A stretch of DNA of 32,747 nt from NCBI GenBank assembly GCA_947477755.1, contig CANJVS010000004.1, positions 1-32,747 on the forward strand, read 5' to 3'. This document shows, in pieces, positions 27,369 to 32,747 of this stretch (its first letter is position 1; the number at the start of each line of letters is the position of its first letter). This DNA comes from Verrucomicrobiaceae bacterium. GTDB taxonomy: Bacteria > Verrucomicrobiota > Verrucomicrobiia > Verrucomicrobiales > Verrucomicrobiaceae. Under the pieces are notes generated by a model that was not told where the DNA came from, did no database searches, and saw nothing but the letters and a program-made list of their open reading frames with translations. The translations under genes were made by a program, and so were the position numbers.

Positions 27369-27596
27369 TCAATCCTCAAACCAACGCTTCACAGCCTCAG
27401 GGCTAAAGCGCACCAGATGACCCAACTTGCGAAAAGGCAGCCCCTTCTGTTCACGCAGTGTGGTGACATGGCGGACGCTGCATCGCGCATAGCGAGCAAC
27501 GTCATCAATTGTCCAGAGGTAGGGTTCAGACTGAATTGTGGACTGAGAATCAGGAGATGGTAGTGGCTTATCAGGGTGAGTTTGAGATGGGCTCAT
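27369..27596 (-). CDS. Excisionase-type HTH protein (paralogue 1)
   Basis: 'LWTIDDVARYARCSVRHVTTLREQKGLPFRKLGHLVRFSPEAVKRWFED'. Confidence 0.75.
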   Translation of the reverse strand: MSPSQTHPDKPLPSPDSQSTIQSEPYLWTIDDVARYARCSVRHVTTLREQKGLPFRKLGHLVRFSPEAVKRWFED

Positions 27597-27714
27597 AACA
27601 CAACAAATAACCTAGCCAAATCTTGGCGCTAGTCACCCTTGGAGGTTTCGAGGGTGCAACAGAACATTGATCATTTGCCGAATTATGCACTTCACAAAAC
27701 CCAGCTAAGGCATG

Positions 27715-27748
27715 AAAAAACCGCAGGGTTCGCGCCCTGCGGTTTTTT
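27715..27748. terminator. Strong bidirectional intrinsic terminator
   Basis: AAAAAACCGCAGGG-TTCGCG-CCCTGCGGTTTTTT, perfect 14-bp stem flanked by A6/T6, just past the P63C gene stop. Confidence 0.9.
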
Positions 27749-27756
27749 GAGGGACG

Positions 27757-28818
27757 TTAGCTCTTGTCGTCCCAGTCTGCTGGGTCATCGAACAACCCTG
27801 GCTCTTCTGGATAGATGGGGGCCACAATGTCCAACTGCTTCAAGAATGTGTCATAATCGGTATTGAGTTTCATCACACCAACAGAGACTCCAAGCTGCAT
27901 AATCAGGGCTTTAAGTCCGACATCCTCACTAAGGACAGAATGAAGTTTCGCGCTCTTGCCACCAAGCTCATCACGCCGCTCTTTCAGTCGCTTCAGCAGG
28001 GTGGGAGCAATGCGCCGATAAATGATGTTATTGGTAAGTTTGCCGAAGTATTGAGGCAGACGCATATCATCACGTAACTCGACTCCGCGCAGGCGGCACA
28101 GTTGCTTGAAGTAGTCCGAGGGGAATGTTCGCACCCAGCGACGCAGATTGTCAGACAGGAACTTTTTAAGCTGCTGCTCCAGATCACGACGGGGACGGAC
28201 ATACTGGTAACCCGTGGCTTCATCCACAAGGGCAATGATGCCTGTCTCTGCAAGGCCGTGATAAACGATCTCTAACAATTCTGCCACTGCGGTCTGCTTG
28301 GGCTTCAATGCGCCTGCCTTCCTCGCATCCATCCACACTCTACAGATTTTGGGGATGGCCTTGGCTGGAATGCCTTTGGATGCAATACCGCCGACAGAAC
28401 GATATGAAATCGGCGAAAAATGCAGAGGGTCTAATGCGCTGTCAATGAACGGTTTAAGTGCCGCTTGAGCCAAAAACATGGGCAAAACTGCAGAACCCTC
28501 TTCAGCGGCATCACGATGCTGTTTGGCGATGAATCCACTGTAATACATTCCGACCGCTCGCATGAACTCGCTTTGCCCCACGACGCGGACAGCCTCACCG
28601 CCATACTCAATGACGGCGGCCTGAAATTCAACGCCGCCGATATTGAGCGGCCCTTCATAGGTGGCTTGAGGCAGGTTCTTCGCCCAGCGTGCGGCGGAAG
28701 CCTTTTGTGCAATCTCTTTCCGTGCTTCTGGGGTGAGCTTGTCTCTTCTGGCATTTCCTCCTTTGGATTGAAGGCTTTCTTTTTCTGGTTCGTCGTCGGG
28801 TGGTGGGAGTGCTTTCAT
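27757..28818 (-). CDS. P63C-domain-containing protein (IS passenger)
   Basis: 353 aa; 'RWVRTFPSDYFKQLCRLRG...LPQYFGKLTNNIIYRRIAPTLLKRLKER' is the P63C-domain pattern. Confidence 0.75.
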   Translation of the reverse strand: MKALPPPDDEPEKESLQSKGGNARRDKLTPEARKEIAQKASAARWAKNLPQATYEGPLNIGGVEFQAAVIEYGGEAVRVVGQSEFMRAVGMYYSGFIAKQHRDAAEEGSAVLPMFLAQAALKPFIDSALDPLHFSPISYRSVGGIASKGIPAKAIPKICRVWMDARKAGALKPKQTAVAELLEIVYHGLAETGIIALVDEATGYQYVRPRRDLEQQLKKFLSDNLRRWVRTFPSDYFKQLCRLRGVELRDDMRLPQYFGKLTNNIIYRRIAPTLLKRLKERRDELGGKSAKLHSVLSEDVGLKALIMQLGVSVGVMKLNTDYDTFLKQLDIVAPIYPEEPGLFDDPADWDDKS

Positions 28819-28847
28819 AGCATGGACATCATAAACGGGCCTTTATT

Positions 28848-28881
28848 CCTTGCAAGGCTTTTATTTTTTGCTTGCAAGCAA
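28848..28881. promoter_or_regulatory. Twin palindromes with CTTGCAAG core in the divergent intergenic region
   Basis: CCTTGCAAGG (28848-28857) and TTGCTTGCAAGCAA (28868-28881), centres 22 bp apart, between the P63C gene and the transposase. Confidence 0.55.
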
Positions 28882-29579
28882 GCTTGAAAATTAAACCACG
28901 CACACAAAAAGGCCAGCACCTACAGGATCTCACGGAAGATCAGGCACGCGCTTATATTGAGCGGTTGCTGTGGGTGAATGGCGCTGTGTGCCCGCATTGC
29001 GAAGCTACAGGCGAAATGGTTTACAGGATGCAGGGCAAAACCTGCTGTGATGGCCTTCATCGCTGCCGCTCCTGCGAAAAGCAGTTCACCGTCACTGTGG
29101 GCACTATCTTTGAAGATTCCCACATCCCTCTGCGCAAATGGGTCCGCGCCTTCCACCTCATGTGCAGCAGCAAGAAGGGCATCAGCGCCTTGCAGTTGCA
29201 GCGCAACCTTGGCCTTGGCAGCTATCGCACTGCTTGGCACATGGCACACCGTATCCGCCTCGCTATGAAGTGCGAGCCTATGGCTGCTCTCCTCTCTGGC
29301 GTGATCAAAGCTGATGAAACCTATGTGGGCGGCAAGCTTGAAGGACAGGGCCGTAAAGCCGCGTGGGACAAGAAGGTGCCAGTTGTCTCCCTCGTTGAGC
29401 GCGGCGGCAAGAAGCGCTCTATGGTCATGGAGAAGGTTTCCATCAAGAACATCTCTGAGGCTGTGTAAGCGCACGTTGCAGCCGGTTCTACCGTTCACAG
29501 CGACGAAGCCTCATGCTACACCCAACTGGCGAGCAAAGGCTACCAGCATGACACAGTCAACCACAGCAAGAAGCAGTAA
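28872..29579 (+). pseudogene. IS1595-family (ISXO2-like) transposase, disrupted
   Basis: Zn-ribbon 'CPHCEATG...CRSCEKQFTVTVGTIFEDSHIPLRKWVRAFHLM', 'VIKADETYVGG'. In-frame TAA at 29466-29468, after which homology continues in frame ('AHVAAGSTVHSDEASCYTQLASKGYQHDTVNHSKKQ') to a second TAA at 29577-29579; the usual C-terminus is absent. Confidence 0.85.
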
Positions 29580-29701
29580 CCAGTCTGCATCCGCTCACCA
29601 CGTCGCAGGCTCTATGCGCTGCTCTGCGGATCAAGCCGCTGAGCTGAAGGCGCTTGAAGAGAAGGAGAAGGCAGACAGAGCCGCGAAAAAGCGGAAGAAG
29701 T

Positions 29702-29746
29702 AAACCCCGCCGAAAAAGATCCCCTCACGATAGGGGATGGGGTTTT
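29702..29746. terminator. Candidate hairpin terminator at the right end of the IS
   Basis: AAACCCC...ATCCCCT-CACGAT-AGGGGAT-GGGGTTTT: inner 7-bp perfect stem, outer pairing AAACCCC/GGGGTTT, then a T-run. Confidence 0.5.
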
Positions 29747-29812
29747 CTCAAGTGCATAATTCGGATTATTTGGAGGTGCGTTCAGTTGCTCGGATGGGAT
29801 GACGTCTATTGT

Positions 29813-30034
29813 TCAATCCTCAAACCAACGCTTCACCACTTCAGGACTAAACCGGACTAGGCGACCGGCCTTGCGGAAAGGCAGACCTTGGTTTCGCAGA
29901 TTGCTGACGTGTCGAGTGCTACAGCGTGCATAGTCTGCCACATCACGAACAGTCCAGAGGACGGGTCCGTTTTGGGTGGAGGAGTTAGCGGCAGCAGGGG
30001 TTTCTGAGGGATTTGGGGTTGCGTTCATCGACAT
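29813..30034 (-). CDS. Excisionase-type HTH protein (paralogue 2)
   Basis: 'LWTVRDVADYARCSTRHVSNLRNQGLPFRKAGRLVRFSPEVVKRWFED', highly similar to the 27369-27596 product; start at MSMNAT (30034). Confidence 0.72.
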   Translation of the reverse strand: MSMNATPNPSETPAAANSSTQNGPVLWTVRDVADYARCSTRHVSNLRNQGLPFRKAGRLVRFSPEVVKRWFED

Positions 30035-30452
30035 GATTAGCGTGTCAACCAGTGGGTGCATGTCATCACCATTAGCTTCCACACAAAGCACCTTGTTGCG
30101 CAACGAGCACTGCTGCACCCCTGGGCACCCTTACCATTCTTTGAGAGGAGCGGAGATTCGTGGCATGACAAGTTGTGACAACCAACCTTCCAATTCATTC
30201 CATGACGAGCACGATGCCAAAAACCAAATATAGAACCAGCCCTAGTGAAGTGGAAAAGAGTGGCACTATAGAGAACAATGATTTCCCGCCCCATATCCAT
30301 TGCCAATCGAAGCTGCGGAGTTCTTTCGTTCGATCGGAGAACTGTGTGTCCGGAGATGGGCCGGTTAAGCTGTAGGGAAGGGCGGGTGGTGACGTTCTCC
30401 ATGGATGCTGCGCATTCTTGGATTCTTCTTCGCCTTCGGACTCAGCTTTTAG

Positions 30453-30671
30453 GCCATTGCCGATGAGGCATATGACGCCATCAAGCACGTGACCCTCATG
30501 AGCAACGATGAGAATGGCATAAAAGTCTTCGAACTGGCGCAGAAAGCCGGGGCTGTCTGCACCTATCAGATCCTGCCGGGCATTGATCACTAAGGCGTTT
30601 ACAAGGGATCTGGATTTGACGAGGCCACACGCCTCGCCGTGAAGTGGTTTGATCAGCACTTGCGTCACTGA
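30453..30671 (+). pseudogene. C-terminal remnant of an alpha/beta hydrolase
   Basis: Reading frame 'AIADEAYDAIKHVTLMSNDENGIKVFELAQKAGAVCTYQILPGIDH*GVYKGSGFDEATRLAVKWFDQHLRH*': catalytic-His region 'GIDHxG' with in-frame TAA (30591-30593) and typical hydrolase C-terminus. Confidence 0.6.
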
Positions 30672-30685
30672 TCAAACGGAGTCGT

Positions 30686-32020
30686 TCATTTCTCCAGGGC
30701 TTGCCAGGGCACCGCTCCGCCGCGCTGCACCTGTTTTCGCAGCAGTGCATTGAGTTCGGCGGTGACCGGCTTCCTCTTCGCCGCGAGATCAGTCGTCTCG
30801 TAGGGATCATCGGTCAGATTGTACAGTTCAAGCGGCGCAAAGGGACTGTCCTGCACGAGTTTCCAGGCGCCATGCTGATAGGCTTCGATGGTCTTGCCAC
30901 CGTATTGCGGACCGCCTTCACGCCGCACGAAGTAGTGGTCGCGCATGAGGCCGGTCTGCGGCTTGCCAAGCAGGGCCGGCAGGATGCTGATGCCGTCGAT
31001 TTGATCCGGAGGCTTGATCCCTGCGGCATCCAGCGCGGTGGGAAAAAGGTCCATACTCATCGCGCTGAAGCTGCTGGTGCTGGCGGGTTTGATCTGAGCG
31101 GGCCAGCGCGCGGCGAAAGGAACGCGCAGGCCGCCTTCATACATGTGAGTCTTGCCACTGCGCCATGGGCCATTGTTGGCACCGCTGGGCAGCAGTCCGC
31201 CATTGTCGGAGGAGAACATGACCAGCGTGTTTTCGGCCTGGCCGTTGATCTTCAGGACATCGAGCACCCGACCGATGCCGGCATCAAAGTGCTCGATGAG
31301 CGCGACCAGTTTTATGCGTTTCTCATCCATTTGCGGCTCGCGCTGCTTCACCTTTTCCAGCCACTCGGGCGGCGGCTGCACAGGGTCGTGCGGCGCGTTG
31401 TAGGCGAGGTAGAGAAAGAATGGCTGCGCCTGCTTGCTGCGTTCCGTAAGATATTCGCAGGCCCATTCGGTAAACAGGTCCGTCGCATGACCCTTGGGCG
31501 TGATGATCTCGCGATTGTGGCGCATGAAGTTCTGGCCGTGGCGCAGGTGCGTCCAGTAGTCGTCCATCATGTCGCCGAGAAAACCGTGAAACAGATCAAA
31601 GCCGCGATCATTTGGCAGATTCGGAGCACTGATGCCGAGGTGCCACTTGCCGACGATGGCACTGTGGTAGTTCGCCTGCCTCAGCAGCACTGGAAGCAAA
31701 ACCGCCTCCTTTGCCAGATGGCCCCAGGAGTTCGCCGGTTCTTCCTCGCGTATCACTCCCGGCACGCCGACGCGATCCGGGTGACAGCCCGTCAGCAGGG
31801 CTGCGCGTGTCGGCGAGCAGACGCAGCTGTTCGCGCGGAAGTTCTCAAACGTCATCCCCTCGCGAAACAGGCGGTCCACATTCGGCGTGCGGATGTCCTT
31901 GGTGCCGAAGGCGCTGTAATCCGCGCGGCCAAGGTCGTCAGCGAGGATGATGAGAATGTTAGGCTTTGTTTCCGCGAATGCGGCGCTGACAATCAAAGCA
32001 AGGAAGATGATGCACCTCAT
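30686..32020 (-). CDS. Secreted sulfatase (arylsulfatase family)
   Basis: Signal-peptide-like N-terminus, 'KPNILIILADDLGRADYSAFG', C-x-P-x-R motif 'CSPTRAALLTG', 'GKWHLG'. Confidence 0.92.
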   Translation of the reverse strand: MRCIIFLALIVSAAFAETKPNILIILADDLGRADYSAFGTKDIRTPNVDRLFREGMTFENFRANSCVCSPTRAALLTGCHPDRVGVPGVIREEEPANSWGHLAKEAVLLPVLLRQANYHSAIVGKWHLGISAPNLPNDRGFDLFHGFLGDMMDDYWTHLRHGQNFMRHNREIITPKGHATDLFTEWACEYLTERSKQAQPFFLYLAYNAPHDPVQPPPEWLEKVKQREPQMDEKRIKLVALIEHFDAGIGRVLDVLKINGQAENTLVMFSSDNGGLLPSGANNGPWRSGKTHMYEGGLRVPFAARWPAQIKPASTSSFSAMSMDLFPTALDAAGIKPPDQIDGISILPALLGKPQTGLMRDHYFVRREGGPQYGGKTIEAYQHGAWKLVQDSPFAPLELYNLTDDPYETTDLAAKRKPVTAELNALLRKQVQRGGAVPWQALEK

Positions 32021-32024
32021 AGGG

Positions 32025-32747
32025 TTAGAGCTTCGTCCCGGTTACCTTGGTCCATGGCGTGAAGGCACCCATCGCATGCTGCTGGATTTTGCGTTTCCAG
32101 ATCTTGTTTCCGCAGAAGGCGAAGAGCGTGTCCTTGTCCCTGCCACCAATGGCCACACCGGTCACGCGACTGCGGTCGGGAACGGGGAGAATGATCTGCG
32201 TTGGGCCGTCGTCGGCGCTGATCTGCACGCCGCTTTTGGTGGCGATGAACTGCCGTCCTTCGAGCGAGTAGCACAAGCATTCCGCACCTGCATCGTCCTC
32301 CCAATCGGCAACGTGCAGGTGGAAGAAGCGCTCCTTGTGGATGAGCGTGCCGTCGTCCTTCATCTGGTAGCTGTAGACCCACTTTGAATGGCCGTCGGCC
32401 ACGGAGAGGAGCCATTGGTCGGGGCGATACGCCATGCCGGTGGCGAACTTCATGCCCTTGTCGACCAGTGTCTTTTTTCCATCCTTGATGAACCACACGG
32501 TGCCCGGCGCATTCGGTTTATCACCATTGGTGGTGACGTAAAGACCGCCGGTGGGAGTGGCAAGGATCGAGTGGCCGAGAATGCCATCGACCACCACACT
32601 GCCAGTGCCTGCCGCATCGTAACTCATGAGTTTGCCGGATTTTTCCGAGATGCTGTAAAGCCTGCCATCCGCGCCGACAGTCACACAGTGCGCGTTCCCC
32701 GTGTCAGACGCGAACTCCTTCACGCGGCCGTCGAGATCGATGCGGTG
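32025..32747 (-). CDS. SMP-30/gluconolactonase-like protein, 5' end beyond the window
   Basis: 'NAHCVTVGADGRLYSISEKSGKLMSYDAAG', 'GHSILATPTGGLYVTTNGDK', 'VTGVAIGGRDKDTLFAFCGNKIWKRKI'; frame open to the right edge. Confidence 0.75.
   Translation of the reverse strand, partial: HRIDLDGRVKEFASDTGNAHCVTVGADGRLYSISEKSGKLMSYDAAGTGSVVVDGILGHSILATPTGGLYVTTNGDKPNAPGTVWFIKDGKKTLVDKGMKFATGMAYRPDQWLLSVADGHSKWVYSYQMKDDGTLIHKERFFHLHVADWEDDAGAECLCYSLEGRQFIATKSGVQISADDGPTQIILPVPDRSRVTGVAIGGRDKDTLFAFCGNKIWKRKIQQHAMGAFTPWTKVTGTKL

Larger units (their letters stand above)
27678..29764 (+). mobile_element. IS1595/ISXO2-like insertion element with P63C passenger gene
   Basis: Left end CCGAATTATGCACTTCACAAAACCC (27678-27702) vs reverse complement of right end CCGAATTATGCACTTGAGAAAACCC (29740-29764): 23/25 identical. 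Flanks ATCATTTG (27670-27677) and ATTATTTG (29765-29772): 7/8 match, consistent with an 8-bp target duplication. Confidence 0.8.

Noticed and set aside
30195-30668. 157-aa minus-strand ORF with a hydrophobic C-terminus
   Set aside because: Overlaps the hydrolase remnant antisense; no good start near the hydrophobic part and no recognised family.
1-32747. CRISPR arrays, tRNA or rRNA genes
   Set aside because: No regularly spaced direct-repeat array and no tRNA/rRNA-like segment recognised on reading; a tRNAscan/CRISPR search was not possible here.

Overview
This 32.7 kb accessory (defence-island-like) window has six blocks. (1) Left edge, minus strand: a small phage-type recombination cassette (PD-(D/E)XK exonuclease-like protein, ssDNA-binding-like protein, excisionase-type HTH). 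(2) Plus strand, 2298-9820: a tight, mostly translationally coupled five-gene operon. It encodes an SMC/RecF-like ATPase, a soluble histidine kinase, a response regulator with a winged-helix output, and two DUF262 (GmrSD/BrxU-like) proteins. A cluster of CCCTATG/CATAGGG motifs precedes it. I consider this the best candidate for an undescribed system. (3) Minus strand, 22642-10080: a compact BREX-like operon (brxA-like, small BrxF/BrxB-like, brxC/pglY-like ATPase, DNA methylase, pglZ, brxL). It has type-1-like gene order but an atypical methylase, ATPase and small subunit. A 49-codon hsdR N-terminal remnant lies between blocks 2 and 3. (4) Plus strand: a small HTH-like protein, a TM0106-type RecB-nuclease/SF1-helicase fusion, and a protein of unknown function. 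(5) An IS1595/ISXO2-like element at about 27678-29764, with near-perfect 25-bp inverted ends and an 8-bp near-perfect target duplication. It carries a P63C-domain passenger gene and a transposase broken by in-frame stops, and it lies between two paralogous excisionase-type HTH genes. (6) Right edge: an alpha/beta-hydrolase remnant followed by a sulfatase and an SMP-30/gluconolactonase-like gene, which look like host genes. All family names come from motif reading; no database search was run.
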